From contig CM018604.1 of assembly GCA_009192285.1 (NCBI GenBank), positions 2,046,001 through 2,110,000 of the forward strand: a stretch of DNA of 64,000 nucleotides, written 5' to 3'. The translations under genes and the position numbers were made by a program. Source of the DNA: Morchella semilibera (lineage: Eukaryota; Ascomycota; Pezizomycetes; Pezizales; Morchellaceae). The notes beneath the pieces were generated by a model. That model searched no databases and had not been told where the DNA came from. It saw only the letters and a program-made list of their open reading frames with translations. Shown here one piece after another: positions 47,274 through 59,380 of the stretch (position 1 is the stretch's first letter; each line of letters starts with the position of its first letter).

Positions 47274-49244
47274 GGTATAGGATACACGAGTTACCTGCCC
47301 TAAGTGGTTGGCTGGCTATTGTTGTGTTTTTATTTTTTAAAATTTTTTTTTTATTTTTGTTTTTGTTTTTGTTTTGTTTGGTTCCTGTGATGGTGATGGT
47401 GGTGATGGTGGTAGTGATGGGTGGACTATATCAGGGGTGGATGCGGCGCAGTGTGTATTTAATGGGCAGAGAGAGATGCATGTTTGTTTTTGGCGTGATG
47501 GTCCGTTGTTACAGCAACCCCCTGTCACGGACTTGGTCTCGCGCCCTGGGTATGTACCAGCAGCAAGCATTAAAGGTAGAGAGAGTAACTACAACTAACT
47601 ACGTGATGGCCAAACAGGTCTGTTCCTTGGTTGGCGTTTACAATCAGGACTAGAAAGTGTCAAATCAGGTAAGCCGATTCACCGGGATTATTTCCACTTG
47701 AGATGTCTCGCGTGTAAACGACTGGAGATAGAGGACGGACCGTACTGTATGTAATCCCTACCTGTTCCCCTCCCCCGAGAGTGTTACTATGTATAAGATG
47801 TACTTACTACAGCTGTACTTACATGTACTCTAACACAGGAGGTTGCAGCTTGCAGTAACTACAGTCCATACCACTGTAGACATGTATTCAATCCGAGTAA
47901 ATTAGAAAAGAAAGAAAGAAAGAATAAAAAGAAAGAATAAAACACATCTCGAATTATATTTCACCGTCAGAAAGTACAACATCGGAGGGGGAAGAAGGCT
48001 TCATATAAGGGGCTGCAAATCATGTCGCATAGTGTGGTGCGGGTCGGGCGTGAATCTGTCTCACATGCGTGTTCCTGTCTCCCAGAATCGATCACAATTT
48101 CCATCTATGTACTCTACCATGTACTCTACCTAGTAGGTACATGTAGGTACTATGCTTTACGAGGGGGTACATAACCGAGTCAATTAGTGCCGTGGGATCC
48201 CGGGATGGACGGCATGTTCTTGAAGGAATAATACCTACTTGGTATTTCCCCGAGTCCTGGGAATGGCTGACATCATGATCGAGTTTCTTGGGAAAACAAT
48301 ACTCCGTATCCCCCCCCCGGGACCAAATACTGGTGGGTTATATCGTATATATATAATATCACGCAGCTCAATTGGAGATTCGGAATATTAGAAATGCTTC
48401 ATCATCATATGCATGCAGCAGTTGCTACGTACGCATCCAATACCGACTTACAATTTTGCGTGTCAATAAGAGCCTCGCAGAGCCGCGCGTTCTTGGCACT
48501 CGCTTAAGTTTATGCTTATGTTTGGATGGGGCATCGCGTTAATCGAGATCGAGATGACCGCGTGGGAAAAATCAAAACCCACTAATTTAAGAACTTATCC
48601 CAGGAACTTTAAATTATAATAAAGCTCAACTTTATTCCGGAATCTCTCATCATTGAAGTGTCCGCCTGCTCTGAAAATACCCATAACTGCTCATCTATCA
48701 ATACATGTATATATAAGTACATGTATGTATGTAGCTGGTTCTAATCCCTGTGGCCCAATCTTTTGTCCCCAGATATGATATTCCCACGACCCCTATGGTA
48801 TGTAGCACAGGCTGCGGGGAGGATTTGTACCCTGGGTACATCCTGCCTCCAAAGGGTTGGAGGTCGTACAGATATTTCGTGGGTAACAGTCAAAATTTTA
48901 TATCGCCTCCGAGCTCTCTGGGAGGTAGCAGGTATCTCTGAGGGTTTAGGCAGCATCTATCCTCATCATATATATAAAATGTGTTTACCTGTAGGTACAT
49001 GTAGCTTTGTCTGTTGAACTGTTCGTTAAGGTGGGTGTAGTAGCTAGAAAACCTAACCCATACAAATAAATCTTGACGTCAGAAGCGAAGACTCACTCGT
49101 AAAGCTGACGCCTCCCCGGTCATATCACCCTCTCTCATCTCCCATCACCCCTCATCCCACCCCCACCCCCCCAAACTTTCACACTGGACTAGCTTACCTC
49201 ATTCAATTCATACATACTTTCCACTAGGAATCCCTACTCTTGCA
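47274..49244. other. Intergenic between divergent genes
   Basis: The neighbours are transcribed away from each other, so both promoters lie here. It contains a T-rich run (47328-47372), GATGGTG repeats (47388-47420), (GAAA)n at 47910-47930 and five TACATGTA motifs (47820, 48138, 48702, 48718, 48996). No gene supported. Confidence 0.5.
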
Positions 49245-52200
49245 ATGGGTACCTGTACTGCCCTCCATATCCACAACAATTCGCACTGTACAGAGCCTGC
49301 CACCAACGTCAATGGCAAATTCTGCAAGTTTCACGCCCATCAAGTACAGGGTCTCTACGAAGGGTACAAACGAAGATCCCTAGAGCTTGAAACACTAGAG
49401 AAGGAGACACCGAAATGCTTGCCAAAGAATTTTGGGAATACAGACTTCTCGGAGGTCAAGACTCTACCACAGCTGAAAGATATCTATGCGTATATGCTGA
49501 AGAGGTACAATTTGGTGACGAGATGTATCATGGCAAGGGACTTTCATCACTCTCACTTCTATGCAGACACTTCGGGTTTGTGCTCCATGGTGCCCACAGA
49601 ACTTGCTTGAGGTCTGAAATTGATGTTTGTTCTTGCTAGATTTCGGGCATCAGGTGTACCTTGAACGACTCCGATCCACACGTGCACTTTTGACTACTAC
49701 GCTCGGCCGAATCGAGAAGCGTACACTTGATATGCAGTATTCAAATACACAATGGTACAACTGGGTTGAATCTTTCCAGGCAGAGATGGATGCCAAATCC
49801 GAAGCCGAGAAGAAAAAGATCAAAGCCGAGGCGGCACTATTCAAGGCCCACAAGGAGAACGTATCAAAGCTACGCGATGAAGAGGAGGCGAAACGTCGTC
49901 TCCAAGCCGAGAAGGATGAGGTTTGGGATCCAATCGAGGAGATTATAGAGGATGCAAGGGCAGGATATGTTGCACTTATCCGAGTGCTCATCAACGCCGA
50001 AGGGGTCGAGGAGGAAGAGATGGAGATTGCGCTAAAAAGAGCGAAGGAGATCAATGCAGCTGCTACTGGGGAATTGGGCGCGCGTATGGCTGAGTCCAAG
50101 GCAGATAGGTTATTGGTAAAAAGACGGAGACATATGGAGGCGTTCCTCATGAAGGAGCCTGGTGGAACCCAGCCTCCACATGGCCTGCGTGTGCAATCAT
50201 ATGAGCAATGCGTGAGGGATGAGCTGGAGAGAAGAAACAGAAAGTTACTGAGTGAAATGGACAAGGTTAAACCTGAGGGAGGTTCAGGAGAGGAGGAACC
50301 AAAGAAAGAGCAGCCAAAAAAGAAGGGGAAAAAAGGAAAAAAGAATCGCACTAGCGAGAAATTTCCGGCACCTACGGTGGAGAGTGACAACGGCCAACTA
50401 ATTAAAGCCGTGGAAAGGATTCAAGAGGCTTCCGATAGCGAAGACGACCTTCTGGACCCAATTCAGGACAAAGCTATGAAGGAGATTATCCAGAGTATAA
50501 CAGACCTTGTTATAGCAAACCAGCCGGCGCTGGAGATCAATGTCGACAGCGAGAGTGGCCCAGGAAATGTCCGTGCGGAAGTGCGAGCTATTCATGAATA
50601 CCTTCTGCTCCGCGCAATCATTGCCTCGCCTTCATTACTATCCGCCGCTATTCTCAGTTCCTCCATCGACGAGTTCTTACACGATACTGTACACGTGCGG
50701 AATACGGATCTAAGGGATCTCGCTCTAGAGCTTTCTAAGCCTTCAGATGACTCGATACGTGATGCGTGTGCAGACTATTGGGTTGGGGCCAAGATGGGCG
50801 ATTTGGAGATCACTGGAGATGATGAGCTATCCAACGAGTTTGTTGTGCATCGACCTGAGCCGAAGAACAATGACAAAGAAAAGAAGAAAGGGAAAAAGAG
50901 ACGATCGAAGCCTACGGTCCAAACACCCGAAAAAGGTGGAAAGATGGATCGTGTAAAGATCTGTGGGAAGTGGATATACAACTACCCTGCTGAAACAAAA
51001 ATGCCGCGGCGAGGCTGGTTCCAATTTGCGATTCTTACTGGGACGTCATTCTTTACCGCTGCTAACCTATGCAAGTCCTGGCAGGAATTCTATGAATTGA
51101 ACATTCTCTCCTTAAACGGCTATTTTCGAGGGCTGAAGAACGGGTGGGATACCACTCGAGAGTCACCTCCACTAGCGCATCTACGACGGATTGGCTTTAT
51201 ACCCTATGCGCTTTCTCACAATTCTGTTCATGCATCTGGGTTTTCGCAAACTTCCCGACAGAGCGGTTCTTCTGTCCGTTTACATGCTGCGACTGAGTCA
51301 CGAAACTACATCGCTGCCAATATGTCTCGAGATGACCCACGGGTTTATAGATTTATCGAGATTCTCAAGACCCATTGCTCCGACCTGCTCGTGTATATCA
51401 AGGACTGTAAAACGGGCGAGGTTCTAGTTGAGCCACCTATCGATGAAAGGTGGATAATTCGAGATAAGATTGGAGCAGGCAGGCTCCATCGAGGCAAATG
51501 GAGGACCAGACTACATTTTGATAAGGTTTTTAGGGCAACACTAGAGCGTGAGAGATTGTGGAAGTCCTTTAGAGATTGTCTTGATGTGGTTATCTGGGAT
51601 CGTCTACCTGCGAGGCCTACGGAGCATCTTCAATACACACTCATGAAGGTACATTCCTATTTCCTTAAAGGGGCCTCGGTTTTCTAATGAAATTAGTTGT
51701 TGCACAAAGCATTTAAGTTCACGGATCATATCTCAGTCCTCGAATCTACTCTAGAGGTATACTATCGAACCGCAAAAGAGGAAGAAGGCAAAGAAGGTTC
51801 CATGGCAGCCAGGGTGAGGGACATCAAAATGGCAACTCGGGAATACCGCCGCAAGTCAGATGCCGACGGTGGAAAGAAAGATAAGATAAAACGGAGGCGA
51901 TTCTTGTTCTACGACAGTGTAGACGAGGATGTTGATAAGGATCATCCTTACGACTCCCACGCCGCTCGAAAAATTAAAAAAAGCCTGAAAGGCGATGCGG
52001 AACTGAGGGAGTTAGCTCAGCAGCGTAGGTCTGCTACAGATGCAAAAGAGGCTGAAAGGTTGGAAAAGATACTTATTGAAACAATGATGAGGAAAATCGA
52101 GGAGGAGATGCCGAAGGGGAGAGAACCAACAATTGATGATGATCTCGAGGATCAGGAAGATGATTGGGAAGATGCATCTGATTCCTATTGGGGCGACGGC

Positions 52201-53640
52201 GAAGATCGTCATGTGGAGTTTGTTGATATCTGGGATCAGGCGAAAGAAGAGAATGGGGAGCTTTACGACCAGGCTGAAGGTAGTTTGCCACCTGGAGTCG
52301 ATGGACGATGCTGACATTATAAAGGATTTAGTAGTGCTATGTTTGACCAGCAAGTCAAGAGGTTCCCCGGCAAAGAGCATCGTTATCATGAACAACGAAG
52401 GTTTTTGAACGATGTTGGCCGCCGGCAAAACAATATGAACAGTAGAACCCGTCAGAAGCTCGAGAGAAGAGAGCAAGAAAGTAAGCAGTTGATAGAACCT
52501 AGATTATAACAGAGGCCTTATTGACACTAAACAGTTATGACTGGAACCCCGTTTATTCCCCAGAATTTCATGAGATGTCAGTACATCATCGAGCGTCTGT
52601 GGGGAGAAAGCCCGGAGGTCTCCAAAAAGGATCTCAGGGAATATCAGAAAGAATTTGAGGCTTTAAACGACAAAGAGCGTCGTGCAAAATCTCCTCCCCC
52701 TCGACGTCCGCCCAAAGCCCCACAATATGCGCTTGATGAATGGGATAAACTTCGTCCAAAGAGGGGTGAAGGCATGAATGACCATGACATACCCCGGGAG
52801 TGGGAACATGCCATCCAAAAGCACATCACTCGTTGTATGTACTCATCCTAATAAGTAAACTTGATACTTTCTAACATCGCTGCAGTATGGAATAGAGGCT
52901 TGATCCAGCCTTCTTGGTCGATGTCATGTGTACCCATATTTGTTGGGCGTGAAGGAGCTCATAAACCATTGTATCTCTACTCCGATTACCGCGGTCTTGT
53001 GACTAGTGGAATGATATTGTGTCCGACTACTGGTAACCCAGACATGCAGATACCACCTGGACCTGGTAGGCATTTTGTCCCAGTAAATGACGGTGATATT
53101 ACTAATTACCTTTTAGGTTACCTACGGGAGGAAATGGAGAAGCACGAGAAAAAATACCCAGGCTCCACTTATAGTCTACTGCGAGTGGCATCCGAACCGG
53201 ATTGCTGGCCATCTGAAATGTGCGAGGAAGATTCTCTGCATACAGCGATTTTTGATCGTGAGGGTAGAATATGGGAATGTAAGTTTCTCTTAAATCCATG
53301 AATCGTGAAGTACATAATCTAACAGCAGGGATCTTCAGGGATACAAACACCCAAGGACCTGCCTTGGTCGGATTATGTGATGCATGACAACGTCCGCTTT
53401 CTCCTCAGAGATCCGCCTTCTCTCAATCCCCCCAGGGAGCACTCGGTAACCACCTATGTCCGTCATAGAGTCGATACAATCCTCATCATGGGGAACGAGG
53501 ATAAGTGTAAGCAGTGGTCTACTCTATGCCTCGGATATGTGAGGAAACAGCCTCACTCTTATGAAATTGATCTTGCCAGGAGCTTTTTGAGAGTGAATGC
53601 AAAGTTTTTGAGGGACCTGCAAGAGTGTTGGTGGGAGTAG
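49245..53640 (+). CDS. Large coiled-coil protein with N-terminal Cys/His motif, unknown function
   Basis: Seven exons (49245-49575, 49640-51648, 51697-52279, 52325-52480, 52535-52834, 52886-53278, 53339-53640) join in phase to 1357 residues; introns are 45-64 bp. The N-terminus has a Cys/His cluster, C4-x10-C15-x11-C27-x2-H30, of the kind seen in small putative zinc-binding modules. Then come a conserved-looking helical block (YGHQ-like FGHQVYLERLRSTRALL) and a long Lys/Glu coiled coil (EAEKKKIKAEAALFKAHKEN). Two lysine-rich clusters (QPKKKGKKGKKNR, KEKKKGKKRRSKP) may be nuclear or nucleic-acid-binding signals. A mixed alpha/beta C-terminal half ends NAKFLRDLQECWWE. I recall large fungal hypothetical proteins with the same N-terminal layout, but none with a known role. 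No frameshift. Confidence 0.82.
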
Positions 53641-54526
53641 GGCCTTTACGCTGTGATGTATGAATACTTGCTGTATTTGTGATTTATGGTCTGGCATGAT
53701 TTAATTATATCTATTCACAGAGCCTGCAGTATTCGTTTCAAAGCGTATAGTTGACCTAGTCTAGAGCTCCTCTCTTCCCCTTTCCCAGATGACCGTGCTC
53801 GAACATAGTTTTATTTGATGTAATAACTGAGAGGATTGGTGCGCAGGTACCTGATTCAGCCTCCTGTGATCTTTGAGGGTGGAGTTGGAACAGATATTAT
53901 TTAAACTCTACTTAGGGGCAGGAAACACTGGTAAAGATTATGCACACGTAGATATCATCTACCTTCAACTTTATAGAGCAACTACATATATGTCAAGTAA
54001 GTACTTACACGCATATATCTAACCAAAAGCCAGAGCTGGTACAGTTATCCTCCATTATAACAAACCTGCACATTCTACAATTTCAACTTCTCACCTCGAT
54101 AATAGGAATTTTGCCAGTTTCAGCAGAAGCACGGACCAGGTCACGATTTTGACCATCTTATCCTCCTAAGGGATAATAGAAGGTCGGTGTTTGTAACTAA
54201 CTAAAGTACATGAGCTCTGTAGTACTTAGGGCTAAAAAATACAGATGCCCCATTTTTGCGGCAAAGCAGTGCCACTCCACAGGGGTGATCCCTGCTTTAT
54301 AATTGGTACCCGGTATTTGGGTTATTCTTAAGGCACCCGACCCACAAACAGAACCGGCGCAGCTCAATTAATGCTGCTATGTTTAAATTTAACCTATATA
54401 GAACCGATACCGTAGGTAAGAATCTCTAGAGCTAAAAGAGTTGAAAGAATAACAGCCTTCTAATATTTCGCCCGTCGAAATCAACACTAAAAACACCATA
54501 AGCACAGAGAACCCAACCATCTCGTA
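53641..54526. other. Intergenic, nothing recognised
   Basis: 3' region of the large coiled-coil gene and upstream region of the decayed membrane-protein gene. No repeat or frame of note. Confidence 0.45.
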
Positions 54527-56291
54527 ATGCCTACTCTATATGGCTCGTCCGGGTGGGCTAAGGGAGACGACTTCACAAATAATATTACTTCTGATCTAGA
54601 GCCATCATTATCGCTGTTCGGAGGGCAGGCCGCAAAACGGCTCATGAACGAGTCAATGGGATGGGCTGACAGCATTATTTTCGCGATGGGCCATTTAGGT
54701 ATCATCACTGCAATTGTTGGCGCAATAAGGGTTGGTGGGCCAAGTTGGCCCAAAGCGATTATTGGAAGGGCTCGGGAGAATCGAGCAGTTGCAGAAGTGG
54801 AGCTAATGTCCTCAACCTCACATGAAGTTTGTGAAGTATGGAATGGGCAGCAAATACTGAGGATCATGAGGTCCTGAAACCATCGGGTTGATACACATCT
54901 GTGGAGAGGATGAGGACCTAGGATCCATAAATTGCGGTGGTATACCGATGTATAAGTTGGAGCTGTCAAAGAGTAGGGGTCTGGTTTTAAAGATAGTAGG
55001 TAAGCCCCCGGTTCTTATTTTTCTGCTTAGAGGAGCTCTTGAGTAACAATAACCACAGAGGAGAGTTATTTCCCTGGTGCCTGCTAACATGCCTCAAATT
55101 GCGTAAGCTACATAACCAGGTTCCGGAACCTGTACCGTATGTACACAGCTGAAATGTTCTAGTACCGAGATATCACAGGTGGTATCAGCTGCCGAACCAG
55201 CAACGAAACGCGTTGAGACTCAGATCATTCTTCTACTGAGCCAGACATTGAAGGCCCAAAGCCTGAAGGTTCAACGCCCGAATATTTCCGAACCCTCGAG
55301 GATTCGCAGGTTTTTGAAGCCGGCTCATAGTCACTGGTAATTAGCAGGTCCATGTAGCTTCCGCTAAAGGCTCTTCCCGACATCCCGCCGAAAAAAGTGC
55401 TCCGAATGTATCTTTAAATATTCATGACCACAATGAAAGGCGTGAATTACATACCGTAACACTCATTGGAGCAGTATTGCAGGTATTTATTATGATATAT
55501 GGTGGTTTATCACCCACGATTCAGATATCAGAAAGAAGGCTCCCCTATATCCATCTATGCATTTCCCCTGACATCTATTGGTACTTTGCCCTTGGTGCTC
55601 GGGCTATTGATTTGTTCACATGTCATAGAGCGCAGCACGACAGAGGAGATTACCAGGCAAATGGAGTAGGTGCTCGTGTTATATGGCTGTAAAGAACGCA
55701 ACAGTGGGGAATTCGAATCTTATGCTATTTTTGCAAAAGATAAGCGGAATATCATTACAACATCCCACCGGAATCACGAAAAGACCCATCCGACCCTTCC
55801 AAGAATAGTAGTTGAGGTAGCTCAGAATTCCTCGTCGTTACAGGAACCGTGGTCACTCCCCGCGGTTTCTTTGGGCAGTTCATAGGCCTTCGTGCTATGC
55901 ATTGTTCTATGAAATTTACGCAACTTGGAGTAACTCTTGGAATGGTCATTCCGAGGGCGTGGGTAAGAAGGGGCTTGCAAAGCGTTCCTACATTCAATTA
56001 CTACCCCCCCCCCCCAAAGCATGAAACCGACTGGCTCGCCATGAGGGTCACTCACCCCGGCGATCAGCTTTGGAGGCAACCAGCATCTTCGTCACTTCCT
56101 TCTTGGAGAAATATATAGTTCCCGGTGGGGATATAAGCGGATACAAACCCTTAGACGCCGGTGGGATAATGCATAATATTGTGCAAACCCGGAAAGAGCT
56201 TGGGTGGTTAACCAAGTGGCCCGGCTCAGGATTTGACTGTGCAACTTCGGCCGCGGCTGCGATCGATCATGTCATGAATACTCTAATTTAG
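54527..56291 (+). pseudogene. Decayed multi-TM protein of the fungal ankyrin/membrane hypothetical family
   Basis: The first 116 codons (54527-54877) are intact: LSLFGGQAAKRLMNESMGWA, a TM helix (IIFAMGHLGIITAIVGAIRV), then GRARENRAVAEVELMSSTSH and EVCEVWNGQQILR. The protein then continues in other frames: ICGEDEDLGSINCGGIPMYK at about 54895; a TM block FPLTSIGTLPLVLGLLICSH at about 55560, stopped by TAG 55667-55669; GFFGQFIGLRAMHCSMKFTQ and RAWVRRGLQSVP at 55865-55985, followed by KHETDWLA; and QTRKELGWLTKWPGSGFD at 56190-56290. The order matches a large family of Pezizomycotina membrane proteins, often with ankyrin repeats further on, known to me only as hypotheticals. At least three frame changes and one stop show it is dead. 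The long C-terminal part of the family is absent. Confidence 0.7.
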
Positions 56292-56724
56292 CAATGAGCT
56301 CTCTTGGACTATGAGCTGTCTAAGGAATGAGGTAACCCGTTTTAAACTCTAACGCTTAAGTCAGGGGGGGTATGGAGTGCTGAAATCGAGGCTAGAATGG
56401 GTGAGTGATTGATCGTGATCAAGGTCGACGTAATCACTACATGTATCTAGTATTTGATCGATGAGGGGGACTAGGAGGTCTTTTTTAAAATTTGGGGCTA
56501 GATGAACGGCAAATAATAATGCTTATCGTTCTAGCACAACTAATGAATTAACAACAATCGCTCATCGTTCTATTTTCTTACAAGAGTCTGTTGGCTGTGT
56601 CTGCATCAGCAAACTTCCCTCGCGTACGAAATGAGACGTCGGCACAACTGACCCCATCGAGTTCTCCTTATAACATATCCGGTAGGTATATATAAAACTA
56701 ACTAGTATCAGTCTAGACATAAGC
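56292..56724. other. Intergenic, nothing recognised
   Basis: Short AT-rich stretch with TACATGTA at 56438. No gene supported. Confidence 0.4.
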
Positions 56725-56735
56725 AAAAAAAAAAA
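56725..56735 (-). terminator. Pol III-type T-run terminator of the tRNA-like gene
   Basis: Eleven consecutive T on the minus strand, starting three bases after the discriminator position. Confidence 0.55.
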
Positions 56736-56738
56736 TAT

Positions 56739-56940
56739 GGGCGGATTGGGACTTGAACCCAAATCTCTTCATTCCTCTGACTTCCAATCGCTATCTAACG
56801 CTCAATCAATGTATCAACCACATAATCAATCGCTATCTAACGCCGTCCCTACCCAGCACGATTTTACGGCCTCCGAGGGCGGGAATCGAACGTGCGAAGT
56901 AATCGAAAAGTGAAGTGCTCTACCATTGAGCTATCCGCCC
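56739..56940 (-). tRNA. tRNA-like gene with a long putative intron; anticodon uncertain
   Basis: On the minus strand, 56940-56934 (GGGCGGA) pairs perfectly with 56745-56739 (TCCGCCC) as a 7-bp acceptor stem. A D arm follows (GCTC-AATGGTA-GAGC, 56931-56917), then CTTCA (56915-56911), which pairs with TGAAG (56771-56767) as the anticodon stem. The T arm TTGGG-TTCAAGT-CCCAA (56762-56746) is perfect. About 132 bp separate the two halves of the anticodon loop, which is where eukaryotic tRNA introns sit. The loop starts CTTTTC, so a standard reading gives UUU (Lys), but position 37 would be C, so the anticodon is uncertain. An 11-base T run (complement of 56725-56735) lies just after the 3' end, as expected for RNA polymerase III termination. 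The intron holds a second B-box-like GTTCGATTCCC. Gene or pseudogene cannot be decided by eye. Confidence 0.55.
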
Positions 56941-58461
56941 ATGCTACTGCAGACTGGATACTGTTTCTTGACTTACTTCCAAGGCTGCCACTGCGAAATT
57001 CAGCTACGTCCTAAGCTGTACATGTATATCTTGGTATGTACATGATGCTGAGCCCACTTGTTGTAGTCACGTACATCACATAAATGGGTTTATAGCCGCC
57101 AGGTTGAGGGCACAAAGGCACAGGTACTTACATGTATAATAAGCAGATGGATATGTATATGATGTATGTATTGTGGTTACATGTACCTACCACTTAGTAC
57201 GGCCATGGCCACTAGACTTTACCTCCCACTGTCTTGCCCTTTAAGCCTCGGGTACGAGGATACACACTTACAAGTAGAAACACCCTCTTCACCGAGTTAC
57301 TTAATCACCTATGGGTCTATGAAGCATATATTCTTACATGAGCCGCGGATAACTCACAGTTTCCTCTGTATTATAAAAATCTCTGGAAGGTTATGTTTAC
57401 CTAAGGTGTTTTAAAATCGCTTGATTCCCCAACATGTACGCACTTGAACGAGTTAACAATTCTCATGAAATGTCACTCGGAGCTTTAGGTCTGGTAAGGA
57501 TCTTAATCTCGGACATCGCGCGCGCACCAATGAGCCTTTTCGATAACGGGACCACCTATAACGTACGAAGAGGGTTAATAAGAGCCTATGTACTGAGCTT
57601 TTAAGCAAGTACTTAAACCTGTTGGCTGTGTCATTTTTCAAGGCCGAAGGCGTTACGCCCATATACATAACTTAATTTGGGGGGACTAAACATCCTAAAA
57701 AGACTACTAGATTGAATTATCCCTATTTGTTTTATAAAGAGAGATATCAAACTTTGCCTCTCCCAGTTTTTTACTGGGTAAGACCAAGCTAGGAGAAAGT
57801 TTACAGGGTTTAAGGTACAGCTGGTGGTTTGGTAGGTTAGATTTCAGTGGACAAAATGCCCGCATCGCTAAAGTACGTGCAACGTCTGGTCTTGTATCTT
57901 CCCTTCTCGTTCCTCACCAACACCGAGCTTGGTTATGTAGAACACGAATTAAGGGCTAAATCCAAATTATTACTTTATGGAACCGTATTGTCACAACACC
58001 ACTTCACGACACTCCAGTCCATACATACATATATGTATATACTTACAGTGGTTGGTTAAGTTGCAATCAGTGCGTTGTTCGATACCTCGAAAATCCTCCG
58101 GAACAGTGTTTGTACTAGGCCTGCCACGCCTAGGTTCGACTATCGATAGACCTGTATAGATCGATCGTAGCTACATGTGGTCAATATACACCCAGCTAGA
58201 ACTAATAAACTTTGGTGTGATTGATCGATCGAAGATTTCCCTATCGACTCCATATCATGAGGCTCTAGTGGGACAACACCTTGAGCTCGCTCCACATGGC
58301 AACACCCGTCCAATTGCGTATTAAATTCTAATATTAGCGGGAGGCCTTAAATCAGGCGCAAAACTTTCTTTTGCGATAAGTATATATATACTTATAAACA
58401 ACTACCCCTCTTTTGATCAACCTCGAGAAGTCTCAACGCAGACGTACGGCAAAACCGAATA
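56941..58461. other. Intergenic, nothing recognised
   Basis: AT-rich, only short unsupported frames. TACATGTA at 57019, 57129 and 57178 forms a local cluster upstream of the tRNA-like gene. Confidence 0.45.
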
Positions 58462-59380
58462 ATGGCACAAACAACACCGCAGATGGAGGACTCAGTTGAG
58501 TAGTAAGTATATCGATAATCCTTTGTCACAAGCGGGCTACTGACCAGCTACAGCTTGGGCTCATTCCAAGCATGGTGTGGTATAGCCTTAACATCGATAT
58601 CAATCGGCATAGCCTTACCATTATTCATATTCGGGGTTGGGGCTTATATTATTCTCGCTGTTGGTGTATGTGAAATATCAAAGGCGGATCGAATGAGGAC
58701 GAGTGATGTGAAGGCAGGCCAGGTGAAGGCAAGCTGATACGTCCCATCGTCAGTCGGGTGAGCTGCCGATACTAACGATAAACTCCATTGAAGACCCCAC
58801 CAACACAGGTACCGACTCAGTGCCCATTCAGCAAACTCCCTTTTCTAGCGAAGATAGAATCTATCTTGACTTGGAGTTGGACCCTGGGGTGAGCCCATAT
58901 ACTGAAAACCTGAATTCATTGTCTCATGGGAAAGTTGGCGTCCAAAGAGGATCTGATCTTAAGTGCGAGATAGGAGGCATTCTCTACATCCTTATTCCTT
59001 TGATTCCTTCAGAAAAAATTCAATTTTTATAATGTATACTTTGTTTTATTTGCAAAACGTTGAAACATTCTTATCCTGGGTGTCAAATTCTTTGATTATG
59101 AAGCAAGATATCATCATCGCCCCGGATTCAAGAGTGTTTATGTACTACTCGTAATTTCATAGTGTTTCCGGACTCAGCTGTTATTGCATGGTACACAGAA
59201 AAATTCGCCAAGGCTACCTTTTTGTATGGCATGCAATAGCGGTCGTATTCGGAAACGTCATGAATTTACGAGTAGGCACTTTGGGAAAATTATTACCGCA
59301 ACAGTTTTGGGGCCATTCCCGGATCCAGTTGCTCGGGAACCTCTAGAAATCTTTCGCCTGCATGTTGGGCACGCGTAAAC
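58462..59380 (+). pseudogene. Small membrane-protein gene, frameshifted
   Basis: ATG at 58462; intron 58503-58553 (51 bp, GTAAGT donor, CTGAC branch, CTACAG acceptor) joins DSVEY to LGSFQAWCGIALTS. A TM helix follows (SISIGIALPLFIFGVGAYII), and the frame stops at 58737. A well-formed intron just after (GTGAGC donor near 58768, ATACTAAC branch, ACACAG acceptor at about 58808) leads to FSSEDRIYLDLELDPGVSPY and further membrane-like segments (WYTEKFAKATFLYGM, then AIAVVFGNVMNLRVGTLG in another frame) up to about 59380. One-base shifts near 58737 and 59225 and several stops indicate a decayed gene. Family not recognised. Confidence 0.45.

Noticed and set aside
49650-50390. 246-codon minus-strand frame
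   Set aside because: Antisense shadow of the lysine/glutamate-rich exon 2 of the large coiled-coil gene; Ser/Phe/Leu composition is the expected mirror.
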